Below, one piece after another: positions 16,605-25,099 of a stretch of 64,000 nucleotides of DNA. The notes under the pieces are model-generated. The model was not told where the DNA came from, made no database searches, and worked only from the letters and a program-made list of their open reading frames with translations. The DNA is taken from positions 5,035 to 69,034 of the forward strand of contig CAUZRQ010000018.1 in assembly GCA_963582065.1 (NCBI GenBank). The letters run 5' to 3'. Both the position numbers and the translations under genes were made by a program. Source of the DNA: UBA8437 sp963582065 (GTDB lineage: Bacteria > Planctomycetota > Planctomycetia > Planctomycetales > Planctomycetaceae). The stretch's first letter is position 1; each line of letters starts with the position of its first letter.

Positions 16605-17573
16605 ATGGTGGTTGGTTGTTTGGTTGGTGACGGTGGTTTCCGGCGGCGTGTGGCGCCGGCCTGCTGCGTGGCCCTGTCGATCGTGTTGTGTTCGACGGTG
16701 GTCTCCCTGCCGGCTGTCGCGGCCGTTTCGCGGACACCGAACTTCGTCGTCACCGCTTCGACTCGGACGCTGGCGATCCGCGTGGCGTCGGCTGCCGAGG
16801 TTCACCGTCGGGAACTGGCAGTTCGCTGGCTGGGCCACGAGATGCCTCGATGGTCGTCGCCGTGCCGCGTGCTGGTCCGCCCCAATCGACCGCGTGCCGC
16901 TGGTGCGACGACCTTCAGTTTTCGCCGTGGAGAGGTCTTCGGTTGGCAGATGACCCTGGAGGGGCCCGATGACGAGGTGCTCGAGTCGATTCTTCCCCAC
17001 GAGTTGACTCATGCGATCCTCGCCTGCCGATTCCGCCGTCCAGTGCCTCGCTGGGCGGATGAGGGAGCGGCGGTGCTGGCCGAGTCGCCGGCCGAGTGTC
17101 GCCGGCAGAAGCAGGCCGTCCGCAGATTGCTCGAGACCGGCCAGCAGATCCCATTGGCGAAGTTGCTGTCGATGTCAGAGTATCCCGCCGACCGCCGCAT
17201 CATGCTTTCGCTCTACGCCCAAGGCGTCTCGCTGGTCTCGTTCCTTGTCGAGCGGGGGGGACGGGCCAGGTTCCTGGCATTCCTGGATGATGCCGGCCGT
17301 CGAGGTTGGGACGTGGCGGTGCGATCACACTACGGGGGCATCTCGATTGAGGCGTTGGAGCGTGAGTGGGTGGCCTGGGTGGTTCGGTCCGCGGTGGTGC
17401 GAGTCGTCGGGTGGCGGCCGCGTGCCGGAGGTTCCGCCATAACGATTCTGCGTGGTCAGTCTCCCGAAGGCACTGCGGTTTCCACCTCGATTACCCCGTC
17501 ATCATCCCGTCTGCCCGGTGATCGTCAAAGCTGGACCTGGCGGGCCCCGGATCCTCGTCGATCGGTGCGGTAG
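16605..17573 (+). CDS. Secreted peptidase MA-like gluzincin metalloprotease
   Basis: A 322-aa protein with a long signal sequence (about 1-40, ending VAAVS). H132-ELT-H136 is the zinc-binding HExxH, and E153 in RWADEGAAV, 17 residues on, is the likely third ligand, as in peptidase MA-like domains (PF13485). The rest is a helical domain ending EALEREWVAWV, normal for the family. The ATG at 16605 follows an excellent Shine-Dalgarno AAGGAGG (16592-16598); the frame is open upstream but lacks any such signal. Confidence 0.82.
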   Translation: MVVGCLVGDGGFRRRVAPACCVALSIVLCSTVVSLPAVAAVSRTPNFVVTASTRTLAIRVASAAEVHRRELAVRWLGHEMPRWSSPCRVLVRPNRPRAAGATTFSFRRGEVFGWQMTLEGPDDEVLESILPHELTHAILACRFRRPVPRWADEGAAVLAESPAECRRQKQAVRRLLETGQQIPLAKLLSMSEYPADRRIMLSLYAQGVSLVSFLVERGGRARFLAFLDDAGRRGWDVAVRSHYGGISIEALEREWVAWVVRSAVVRVVGWRPRAGGSAITILRGQSPEGTAVSTSITPSSSRLPGDRQSWTWRAPDPRRSVR

Positions 17574-17598
17574 GCCGCCGAGATTGTGGCGTGGACGA

Positions 17599-17626
17599 TT
17601 GCCTGCCACGTCGTCGGGGTTAGAAT
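17599..17626 (+). promoter_or_regulatory. Putative sigma70-type promoter of the nfeD-floA cluster
   Basis: TTGCCT, a 16-nt spacer and TAGAAT, with a start near 17633 and a leader of about 77 nt before the nfeD ATG. Based on match to consensus only. Confidence 0.45.
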
Positions 17627-17709
17627 GGCCCCGACTCGGTCTTGCGGACTGCCGGGTGGTGTCCGCGGTCGACTGGAAATGTACGAATTGCTCGGGAGGC
17701 GACCGACAA

Positions 17710-18276
17710 ATGGATGCGGAGGTACTGCCATTCGTGTTGTTGGCCGTCAGCGTTCTGCTGTTTGCCGGCGAGTTCTTCGTTCCTTCCGGCGGACTGATCA
17801 CCGCGCTGGCCGTCATCAGCCTGGTGGCTTCGATCGTGTTTGCTGCGCAGGAGTGGTGGACCGAGTCGCAGGGCTATTTCTGGTCATTTGTCGGGGCTGC
17901 GTTCGTGCTGGTCCCGTTGTCGATCGGTGCCGCGATCACTGTGCTTCCTCACACCGCCTGGGGCCGCCGCATGATGCTCGAACCGCCGTCGCCAGATGAG
18001 ATCGCCGGGTACCAGGACGAGGTGGATTTCCTGTCGTCTCAGGTGGGCCGGGTCGGACTGACCGTCACGGTGCTCAACCCGGGCGGCCTAGTCGAGATCA
18101 ACGGTGAGCGGATTCACTGCGAGGGCGATGGGATGATGGTGGACCGCGGCGAGGCGGTCGAAGTGACGGCGGTGAGCGGAAATCGCCTGCGGGTACGACC
18201 GTCGGATCGCCCGGTGGATGTGTCCGAATCGAATCGGGAAGACCCGCCGCTTGACTTCGCGGAATTCGAGGGTTAA
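17710..18276 (+). CDS. NfeD family membrane protein
   Basis: A 188-aa short NfeD. There are three membrane segments in residues 5-80 and a C-terminal OB-fold (about 120-175: GRVGLTVTVLNPGG, VEVTAVSGNRLRV). NfeD proteins partner flotillin-like proteins in membrane microdomains, which fits the floA gene 90 bp downstream. GGGAGG lies upstream of the ATG at 17710 with longer than usual spacing. Confidence 0.86.
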   Translation: MDAEVLPFVLLAVSVLLFAGEFFVPSGGLITALAVISLVASIVFAAQEWWTESQGYFWSFVGAAFVLVPLSIGAAITVLPHTAWGRRMMLEPPSPDEIAGYQDEVDFLSSQVGRVGLTVTVLNPGGLVEINGERIHCEGDGMMVDRGEAVEVTAVSGNRLRVRPSDRPVDVSESNREDPPLDFAEFEG

Positions 18277-18366
18277 ACAGCATGGATGATATCGGGTGAG
18301 TCTGTGATGTCGGGCGACTCCGATGTTCGCCTCGGCGCTGGATGGAATTCTGGAGTGAGGTAACCC

Positions 18367-19380
18367 ATGGAAGACGCGAGGTGGGTACTAGTTGTCATTG
18401 GCGGGATTGTCCTGCTGATCGGCTTTGCCGTCGTGATGAGGTTCTTCGGCCTGTGGGTCCAGTGCGTGACCACGCGGGCCGATATCAGCTTGTTGCACCT
18501 GATCCTGATGCGGTTGCGGAAGGTCAACCCGACGGTGATCGTCCGCAGCAAGATCATGGCCACACAGGCACAGCTCTCGCAGGTCTTCGCCATATCCAGG
18601 CAATCACTGGAAGCTCACTACCTGGCTGGCGGCAACGTTCCCAACGTGATTCGAGCCCTGGTTGCGTCCAACCGTGCCCGGTTGAGTCTCGACTACGACA
18701 CCGCCCGCGCGATCGATCTGGCCGGCCGCGACGTACTCGATGCGGTCCGCACCAGCGTCTATCCCAAGGTGATCGATTGCCCCGACCCGGCCAAGACGAC
18801 CACTGGGACACTCGATGCGGTCGCCGGCGACGGCATCCAGCTGAAGGCTCGAGCACGGGTCACCGTCCGGACCAACATCAACCAGCTGATCGGTGGGGCG
18901 ACTGAGGAGACGGTGATTGCGCGGGTCGGGCAGGGGATTGTCCAGGCGATCGGCTCGACCCCGTCCTACAAGACGGTACTCGAGAACCCCGACTCGATCT
19001 CCCGAACCGTCCTCGGCCAGGGACTCGAGGCACAGACCGCCTTCGAGATCGTCTCGATCGATATTGCCGATGTGGATGTCGGAGAGAATATCGGGGCCCG
19101 GCTGCAGGCCGACCAGGCCGAGGCGGACATGCGGGTGGCCCAGGCCAAGGCTGAGGAACAGCGGGCTTCTGCGGCAGCCCGTGAGCAGGAGATGATCGCG
19201 AAAGTGCAGGAGAGTCGGGCGAAGGTCGTGCTGGCTGAAGCCGAAGTCCCTCGAGCCATCGCGGCGGCTTTCGAGAGTCGTAAGCTGGGCCTGATGGACT
19301 ACTACGAACTGAAGAACGTCCAGGCCGACACCGACATGCGTCGGACGATTGCCGGTCATTCCAGTGACGGCAGCAACTAA
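18367..19380 (+). CDS. floA: Flotillin-like protein FloA
   Basis: A 337-aa UPF0365/FloA protein that scaffolds functional membrane microdomains. An N-terminal hairpin membrane segment lies at about 6-27, followed by the conserved LLHLILMRLRKVNP, LEAHYLAGGNVPNVIRALV, DYDTARAIDLAGRDVL and GENIGARLQADQAEADMRVAQAKAEER-type heptad region. The length matches characterised FloA. It follows nfeD and precedes a small membrane protein, probably one operon. Confidence 0.95.
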   Translation: MEDARWVLVVIGGIVLLIGFAVVMRFFGLWVQCVTTRADISLLHLILMRLRKVNPTVIVRSKIMATQAQLSQVFAISRQSLEAHYLAGGNVPNVIRALVASNRARLSLDYDTARAIDLAGRDVLDAVRTSVYPKVIDCPDPAKTTTGTLDAVAGDGIQLKARARVTVRTNINQLIGGATEETVIARVGQGIVQAIGSTPSYKTVLENPDSISRTVLGQGLEAQTAFEIVSIDIADVDVGENIGARLQADQAEADMRVAQAKAEEQRASAAAREQEMIAKVQESRAKVVLAEAEVPRAIAAAFESRKLGLMDYYELKNVQADTDMRRTIAGHSSDGSN

Positions 19381-19425
19381 CAGGCACCAACTCCCACGCT
19401 GCCGGTTCAGCGACGGATTCCGATC

Positions 19426-20028
19426 ATGCGATTGTTGGCCGATTTTGGTGAAGTTGTCCCGCTGGTCATCGGGGTCATCGCACTGATCAGTTGGGTTGCC
19501 AACAAGATCAAGGAATCCGGCAATGCCAATGCGGCCGGTATGGCGGTGGATCCGGATGAAGTCGCTGAAGGCAATGTTCGTGTTCAGGCCGAAATTGATC
19601 GTTTCTTGCAGGAAGTGAGAGGCGGTGGTCAGCCGGCACCGAAGCCGGAGGTCGCCCCACCGGTTGCAGAACCCGCTGCGCCGAAAAAATGGCAGAGGCT
19701 CAGCGAGAGACATTCCATCAGTGACCGGCACATCAACTCGCGTATCGATGGTGCCGGCCTCGATGGTGACTTCGACGGTGACTCCGATGAGCGAATGTCC
19801 CAACATGTCGATGACGATCTGGGCCATGGCGTCGCGCAGAGTGTGGCGTCGCACATGGGGCCGTCGGTTGGCACCGATGCGGGCTCGGGCATTTCGTATG
19901 ACGCCAGCGAGTGGACCGCGGAGAACGTGGTCGGGTTGTTGACTTCCCCGAACGGCATCCGTCAGGCGATGCTGGTTCACGAGATCCTGTCGCGTCCGAA
20001 GGGACGTCGTGGCCGAAGCGGGCTCTGA
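19426..20028 (+). CDS. Small membrane-anchored protein of unknown function downstream of floA
   Basis: A 200-aa protein with one N-terminal membrane segment (about 9-24), a Pro/Ala-rich linker (about 68-85) and an acidic, His/Asp-rich cytoplasmic part. The C-terminal helix, about 165-190 (VVGLLTSPNGIRQAMLVHEI), is the best-conserved-looking piece. I do not recognise a named family. It is 45 bp after floA and overlaps the glycosyltransferase start by 20 bp, which suggests a FloA accessory protein; this is inference from position. Confidence 0.65.
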   Translation: MRLLADFGEVVPLVIGVIALISWVANKIKESGNANAAGMAVDPDEVAEGNVRVQAEIDRFLQEVRGGGQPAPKPEVAPPVAEPAAPKKWQRLSERHSISDRHINSRIDGAGLDGDFDGDSDERMSQHVDDDLGHGVAQSVASHMGPSVGTDAGSGISYDASEWTAENVVGLLTSPNGIRQAMLVHEILSRPKGRRGRSGL

Positions 20029-21136
20029 ATCTTTGTGCCGAGTGCTGTTGCTGGCGGGCGTTTTCGAGGTTCGCGGCAGCACGGCAACGACGTTGCGGCT
20101 GGCCGAACGGCTTCCCGAACAGGGCTTCGATCCGTTGGTGGTTTGCAGTGATGCCGACCGGCTTTCGGCGGAGGTGTGCCGGGAGTTGTCGATTCGGCAG
20201 TACCGCGGGCTCTCGAAACGGCTCGTCGGCCGACTGGTCGGCCGGCGTCTGCACGCGGACTTCGCCGACCGTCCGCCCGACCTGATCCACGTCCAGTCGC
20301 GGCACATGGTCTCGTTGGGCGGGCGGCTGGCCGATGCCTGGGGAGTGCCGATGATTGTCAGCGTTCATGACGTCCTGCAGGGCCAGGACCGAATGGAACT
20401 GCCCCGATCGGTTCAAAAAGTGCTGGCGGTCAGCGAGGCGGTGGGGGAGAGTCTGATCGATCGAGTTGGTGTTTCCGCCGACCGCGTGAGGGTGGTGCCC
20501 GCCGGGGTCGACGTGCCCGACGTGGAGAGGCTGGTCGGGGTGCTTGAGCCCGATCGTGATCCGAGTATCGGCACAGCCGGGCCGCTGGAGGTGGTCAAGG
20601 GACTGCCGTATTTCCTGAGTGCGGCCCAGAAGGTGTTGGCTGCAGGTCGAGATGTCGAGTTCCTGGTGGCAGGAACGGGACCCGAGGAGGACAACCTGAG
20701 GCGGTTGGCTGGTGAGTTGGGGATCCGCGACAGGGTGACGTTTCTGCCCGACCGGCCGGATTTCACTGATGCCCTGGCAGCCCTGGACGTTTTCTGCCTT
20801 CCGTCGCTTCAGCAGGGACTGGGTACGATCATGCTCGAGGCGATGTCGCTGGCCCGGCCGGTGATTGCCTCGGCGGTGGGGGGCATCTGCGGTGTGATCC
20901 GGGACGGCGAGACCGGGCTGGTGGTGCCGTCTGAAGACAGCGCCGCGCTGGCCCAGCGGATGCTGAGCCTGCTGGACGACCCCGTCGCCGCCCGGGCGAT
21001 CGGCGAGGCCGGGCGACGGGACGTGTTGGCCCGATTCGGGACCGCTACCATGGTCGAAGGGACCGTGGCGGTCTACAACGAGGTCATCGGGCGAGGGGAG
21101 GTGTTGAACCAGCCGGGGAAGGACGGAGCGGAATGA
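20009..21136 (+). CDS. GT4-family glycosyltransferase
   Basis: A 375-aa GT-B fold glycosyltransferase. The N-domain begins VLLLAGVFEVRGSTATTLRLAERL. The C-domain shows the retaining GT4 pattern: EFLVAGTGPEEDNLRRLA, DFTDALAALDVFCLPSLQQGLGTI with the E-x7-E equivalent at LEAMSLARPVIASAVGG. It starts with GTG inside the preceding gene and ends in an ATGA overlap with cinA, so it is translationally coupled on both sides. The acceptor is unknown. Confidence 0.88.
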   Translation: MAEAGSESLCRVLLLAGVFEVRGSTATTLRLAERLPEQGFDPLVVCSDADRLSAEVCRELSIRQYRGLSKRLVGRLVGRRLHADFADRPPDLIHVQSRHMVSLGGRLADAWGVPMIVSVHDVLQGQDRMELPRSVQKVLAVSEAVGESLIDRVGVSADRVRVVPAGVDVPDVERLVGVLEPDRDPSIGTAGPLEVVKGLPYFLSAAQKVLAAGRDVEFLVAGTGPEEDNLRRLAGELGIRDRVTFLPDRPDFTDALAALDVFCLPSLQQGLGTIMLEAMSLARPVIASAVGGICGVIRDGETGLVVPSEDSAALAQRMLSLLDDPVAARAIGEAGRRDVLARFGTATMVEGTVAVYNEVIGRGEVLNQPGKDGAE

Positions 21137-22377
21137 AGGCGGAAGTTGTTGCGATCGGCAGCGAATTGACCAGCGGAGCCAAGCTCGACACCAACAGCCA
21201 GTGGCTCAGTCTCGAGTTGGCCGACCTGGGCATCCCGGTCGCCTACCACACCACGATGGCCGATTCGCTGGAGGCGATGACCGAGGTCTTCCGGATCGCC
21301 TCGGGTCGCTGTGAACTCGTGCTGATTACCGGGGGCCTGGGGCCCACGCTCGACGACATCACCCGTGATGCTCTGGCGGCACTGACCGGTGTGGATCTGG
21401 TTCTCGACGACGCCTGCCTGGCTCACATCACCGACCTGTTCGCTCGTCGCAATCGGCCAATGCCCGATCGCAATCGCGTGCAGGCGATGCTGCCGTCCGG
21501 AAGTCGGGCGATCGAGAATCCCCGTGGATCGGCACCGGGAATCTGGATGGAATGCGACCGCGGTGACGGGGGGGTGTGCCAACTGGTCGCGATGCCCGGA
21601 GTGCCCAGCGAGATGAAACGGATGTTCACTTGCGAAGTGAAGCCACACCTGGTCGGTTCGGGGCAAGTGATGAGACGGGCCCTGGTGCACTGTTTCGGCG
21701 TCGGGGAATCCACCGCGGAGGAGATGCTCGGGGAATTGACCGGTCGCGACCACGATCCGGAGGTGGGGATCACCGTGCACGAGGCGACGATCACGCTCAG
21801 GATCAATGCCAGCGGATCCAGCGAGGAGGAGTGTGTCGAGAAGATCGAGCGGGCCCGCCACGAGATCCGTGAACGGCTTGGGACACTGGTCTTCGGCGAG
21901 GGCGACGATTCGCTCGCGACCGTCGCGGTCGGTGGCTTGATCCAACGGCGGCGGACGTTGGCGACTGCCGAGATCGGGACCGGCGGGGTGTTGATGTCGT
22001 GGCTGAGCGATGTCGGTGGGGCGGCGGAATGCCTGGCCGGTGGCCACGTGCTGCCCGATGCCGGCGGCATCAGCCGGGCGTTCGGTGTCGACGACGGGAT
22101 CGACGGTGAGGGGAACAGCGAGTCAACGGCGCGGGTCCTGGCGACGGTCTGCCGCGATCACTACGGGGTCGACTATGCCCTGTCGGTGGCCGAGTGCCCG
22201 GATTACGATCCCGATGATCCCGAGGCCGATGCTCCGACCACCTGGGTCGCCTGTGCCGGTCCCGGCGGCGTCGAGACGAAGTCGCTGACTCTACTCGGTG
22301 ACGTGTCGTTCACTCGCAGCCGTTCGGCCAAGACCGCCCTCGATCTGCTCCGCCGGATGCTGTCCGCAGATGGCTGA
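21133..22377 (+). CDS. cinA: CinA-family protein with degenerate C-terminal amidase domain
   Basis: A 414-aa protein. The N-terminal COG1058 (MoCF-like) domain is intact, with VVAIGSELTSGAKLDTNSQW and LITGGLGPTLDDITRDALA; in this family it hydrolyses pyrophosphate bonds such as in ADP-ribose. The C-terminal domain corresponds to nicotinamide-nucleotide amidase (PncC), but the catalytic AESCTGG reads AEIGTGG (279-285): Ile281 replaces the nucleophilic serine. The VAYSNEAK motif is also lost. NMN deamidation is therefore unlikely. Coupled to the glycosyltransferase by ATGA. Confidence 0.86.
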   Translation: MKAEVVAIGSELTSGAKLDTNSQWLSLELADLGIPVAYHTTMADSLEAMTEVFRIASGRCELVLITGGLGPTLDDITRDALAALTGVDLVLDDACLAHITDLFARRNRPMPDRNRVQAMLPSGSRAIENPRGSAPGIWMECDRGDGGVCQLVAMPGVPSEMKRMFTCEVKPHLVGSGQVMRRALVHCFGVGESTAEEMLGELTGRDHDPEVGITVHEATITLRINASGSSEEECVEKIERARHEIRERLGTLVFGEGDDSLATVAVGGLIQRRRTLATAEIGTGGVLMSWLSDVGGAAECLAGGHVLPDAGGISRAFGVDDGIDGEGNSESTARVLATVCRDHYGVDYALSVAECPDYDPDDPEADAPTTWVACAGPGGVETKSLTLLGDVSFTRSRSAKTALDLLRRMLSADG

Positions 22378-22408
22378 CCGGAGGGACCGGTTGGTCAACC
22401 TGTCATTG

Positions 22409-22440
22409 ATCCCCCGGGGGATTAGCGAGCATAATGCTCG
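22409..22440. promoter_or_regulatory. Two adjacent perfect inverted repeats before a small membrane-protein gene
   Basis: ATCCCCCGGGGGAT (22409-22422) is a 14-bp palindrome. CGAGCAT-A-ATGCTCG (22426-22440) is a 7-bp inverted repeat with a 1-nt centre, ending one base before the ATG at 22442. The first could form a terminator-like hairpin after cinA, although no T-run follows. The second could be an operator or block translation. No Shine-Dalgarno is visible between them and the start. Confidence 0.4.
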
Positions 22441-22441
22441 G

Positions 22442-22792
22442 ATGGGTGAGAAGAACCGGGGTCCGAGTCGTTCTCTGGTGGGGTTGGTGGCGCTGGGGTT
22501 CCTGGCGGCGGCTGCCGCCGTGTGGTGGTTCGATCCCGAAGGTCAATGGGCCGAAGGGGCCAAGGGCGGGATGATCCGCATCGGAGTGGTGTTCGTCTGC
22601 CTGTGGTTGGCTCTGCCCGGTCGCTTCGGTTCGACTCCCGGCACCAAGATCACGCTCAAGCTGTTCTTCATTGTCGTGGGGGTCATGGCGGCATTCGCCT
22701 GGAAGCCAAAAGTGTTCCTGATGCTCCTGCCGTTCCTGGGCGTGATCACCTTCATCGCGGTGGTGTTCAAGCCGCGGACGACTCAACGCTGA
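22442..22792 (+). CDS. Small integral membrane protein of unknown function
   Basis: A 116-aa very hydrophobic protein with about four predicted membrane segments (about 11-28, 43-57, 68-85, 90-106) and a basic N-terminus. No family recognised. It follows cinA by 64 bp across two inverted repeats, so it may be separately controlled. Its last 10 bp overlap the 3' end of the convergent gene. Confidence 0.6.
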   Translation: MGEKNRGPSRSLVGLVALGFLAAAAAVWWFDPEGQWAEGAKGGMIRIGVVFVCLWLALPGRFGSTPGTKITLKLFFIVVGVMAAFAWKPKVFLMLLPFLGVITFIAVVFKPRTTQR

Positions 22793-23661
22793 GAAGTCGT
22801 CTTGCGAATCCGCCTGGCGGTGACCACCGCACGGGCGGCGGTCTTGAGGAACTCGTCCCGTTGCGACCGGGTCATTCCCTTGAGCCGTCCGGCGATCATC
22901 TCGACCCATCCCGGTCGTTGCACCGATGCGACGTTCATCATTCTCAGGAACAGGCTGATGTCCCGGAAGTTGCGGTCGGCGACTAAGTTGGTGACCGGTG
23001 AGATCAGCTTCGCCACATTGCGGACCGACTGCTGTGGGAAGGCCAGGTACAAAGCGGCCTGGTGGGTCACGAAACGTCGTCCGTCGCGATCCTGCTCGAA
23101 CCGGTGACGCAGAACGAACAGTCCCTCGCTCTTGATCGGAACCGGCAGCAGGCCGCTGTGCCAGTTGCCGGTCCCACGGACGATCAACAGGTCGTCTGTC
23201 CGCAGCAGGATCTCCATCGTTCCCTGCGATCCGTTCTTGTTGTCCACGGTGTAGAAACCCGGTGCGATCTGCTTGAGCTTGACCTCCGAGATGCCCAGGA
23301 TCTGCCAGATGGCCACCGCAATTTCCGGTCGCCGACGGTAGAACTCGTAGCTGGATGGTTCGAGTTCGATTCTCAGCGCCGGCAGACAGCGAAACAGCGA
23401 GCGTTCGGCCAACAGGGTCTCGACCTGCACCCTGTGATGATCCTCGAGCCGGTCGAGCGGGATGTTCGCGGCGATCGTCTTGCGAGCGTCCTCGGACGAC
23501 GTGGCCGCCTCGATTTCCTCGACTCTCAGCTTCACGCGTCGTGGTGCCTGGGGCTTGTCGTCGGCCCGGGTGAGGCTGCCCGAGAAGAGAGTGACCAGCA
23601 CGGCGACCGGAACGATCTGCCGACAGGCGGGCCGGTGGCTGATTGAAAATGGCTGGGTCAT
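22783..23661 (-). CDS. Secreted protein of unknown function
   Basis: A 292-aa protein with a Sec-type signal peptide (about 1-33, ending SLTRADD). The mature part has no motif I can name: a helical N-half (about 40-100), a beta-rich centre with IAPGFYTVDNKNGSQG, and a C-terminal helical, basic section (about 255-292, AGRLKGMTRSQRDEFLKTA). No cysteine-based or catalytic pattern stands out. It looks like a planctomycete-restricted periplasmic protein. It starts with ATG. Confidence 0.65.
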   Translation of the reverse strand: MTQPFSISHRPACRQIVPVAVLVTLFSGSLTRADDKPQAPRRVKLRVEEIEAATSSEDARKTIAANIPLDRLEDHHRVQVETLLAERSLFRCLPALRIELEPSSYEFYRRRPEIAVAIWQILGISEVKLKQIAPGFYTVDNKNGSQGTMEILLRTDDLLIVRGTGNWHSGLLPVPIKSEGLFVLRHRFEQDRDGRRFVTHQAALYLAFPQQSVRNVAKLISPVTNLVADRNFRDISLFLRMMNVASVQRPGWVEMIAGRLKGMTRSQRDEFLKTAARAVVTARRIRKTTSQR

Positions 23662-23786
23662 CGAGCGTCCCTGCTGATGGCCGCCGCCCTCGACCGGTGC
23701 AGTCGCGCGCAGACGCCTGTGGTCCGAATCGGTTCATCGACCGCTTGGACTTGATACGTTTCGCGGTGGCCTCACCACCGCGGCAC

Positions 23787-24965
23787 TCACGCATCCCCCG
23801 CCGCGTCGCGAATCTCGGTAGAAGACACGTCGCAGCGAAACACGTCAGCGGGGATTTCGCCGAAGAGCGTTTCGCTGCCGCGTGGCAGTTCCAGGGACGA
23901 GAGACCCAAAAACCGGTCATCGGCCAGTCGGCCAGCGACGAGGAAACGGCACTCACGATTGGCGATCCTCGCCAGGGCCGCGTCGCGATCATCGGGATCA
24001 TTACCGTAGAACCGCGGGTCGATCACGCGAATCGCCGTGTCGGCACCGATGACGAATGATGTCCCGGGAAACAGCTCGGCCTTTTCCGCGAACGTCGGTG
24101 CCGATGTGATCGCCAACGGATGATCGGTGAACACCGCGCGTCGCGTTTCAATCGTCTCGAAGTCCAACGGTGGCTTGTCGGCGTTGACTGCCGGGAGTTC
24201 GTAGTGCACCGGGCCGCCGAGGATCGATTCGGCCGCCCGTTGCAACTCGACATGCCCCTGGTGCCGTGGCGCGAACGAGCCCGAGAGGATGCCGACCGGG
24301 GCGACGGGCGGTTCGAGTGACCAACCGCCGTCGACCAGGCTCCAGGCGATCGGTCGGCGTCGATTCCAGACGTCGGCGAGTTCCGGCGAGGCGACGGTGC
24401 GACGGGTTTCGAGCCGATCGGCGTCGGTCAACGGAAGTCCCGGACGCTGGTCCACTCCGGCCTCCTCGGCCAGCAACTCGATGATCAGGTCCGCCACCAG
24501 GTCCTCTTCTTCGGAACGGCTGCGGGCGTTCTTTTCGAGATCGAGTCGGGCCAGGGTCGTGCTGGAGTTCGTCTGCAGGGCCACCAGTGCCCGGTGGTCG
24601 CCCCGCTTGGGTCGGTCCGAGGCGAGCGATGCGGTGGCCCCCAGTCCGAGCAGGTCGTCCGGGGACGCCGGGGTCCGGCCGTCGTCGTCGGACAGTGCGA
24701 CGGCCCGACCGTGGGCGACGACCGCCATCGCCAGCGCCGTCGTCTCGTCACAGAAACGGTCGGGGCGGCGACCGAGGTACTCGGTCAGCGATGCCGACGA
24801 GTAGGGGACCAGGCCCTCGATGACCGTTGCGGAGGCACCGGGAACCGACAGCAGCCGCGACAGTGACCGGCTGCCGCCGCCGGTGATGGCCAGGGTGGCC
24901 CGGGTCGGGCTGCCATGGATTGCCGAGATCGTCTCGGTCAGCCGGTCTGTGGGTGTCTGGCTCAC
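23787..24965 (-). CDS. CinA-like/nucleotidylyltransferase fusion protein
   Basis: A 392-aa two-domain protein. Residues 20-170 match the CinA C-terminal (PncC-like) fold: TLAITGGGSRSLSRLLSVPG, ATVIEGLVPYSSASLTEYLG and FCDETTALAMA. It carries the TGGGS variant rather than the ESCTGG serine motif. Residues 222-390 are a nucleotidylyltransferase of NadD type: GILSGSFAPRHQGH with the HxGH motif at 235-238, FVIGADTAIR, and SSTEIR (381-386). The combination points to pyridine-nucleotide turnover or another nucleotide-linked salvage step; substrate unproven. It starts with GTG. Confidence 0.78.
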   Translation of the reverse strand: MSQTPTDRLTETISAIHGSPTRATLAITGGGSRSLSRLLSVPGASATVIEGLVPYSSASLTEYLGRRPDRFCDETTALAMAVVAHGRAVALSDDDGRTPASPDDLLGLGATASLASDRPKRGDHRALVALQTNSSTTLARLDLEKNARSRSEEEDLVADLIIELLAEEAGVDQRPGLPLTDADRLETRRTVASPELADVWNRRRPIAWSLVDGGWSLEPPVAPVGILSGSFAPRHQGHVELQRAAESILGGPVHYELPAVNADKPPLDFETIETRRAVFTDHPLAITSAPTFAEKAELFPGTSFVIGADTAIRVIDPRFYGNDPDDRDAALARIANRECRFLVAGRLADDRFLGLSSLELPRGSETLFGEIPADVFRCDVSSTEIRDAAGDA

Positions 24966-25099
24966 GGTTCACCCTTGGTAACCGATTCTCCCGACCTCGG
25001 CAACGTCCGGCCAAGTTGTCGGCCACACGAGGCTGCCGTAAGCTGTGACTCGGCCGGCTGCGGGCCCGTCCCCAAGACCCTTCGATCGTGCGATTCGCC

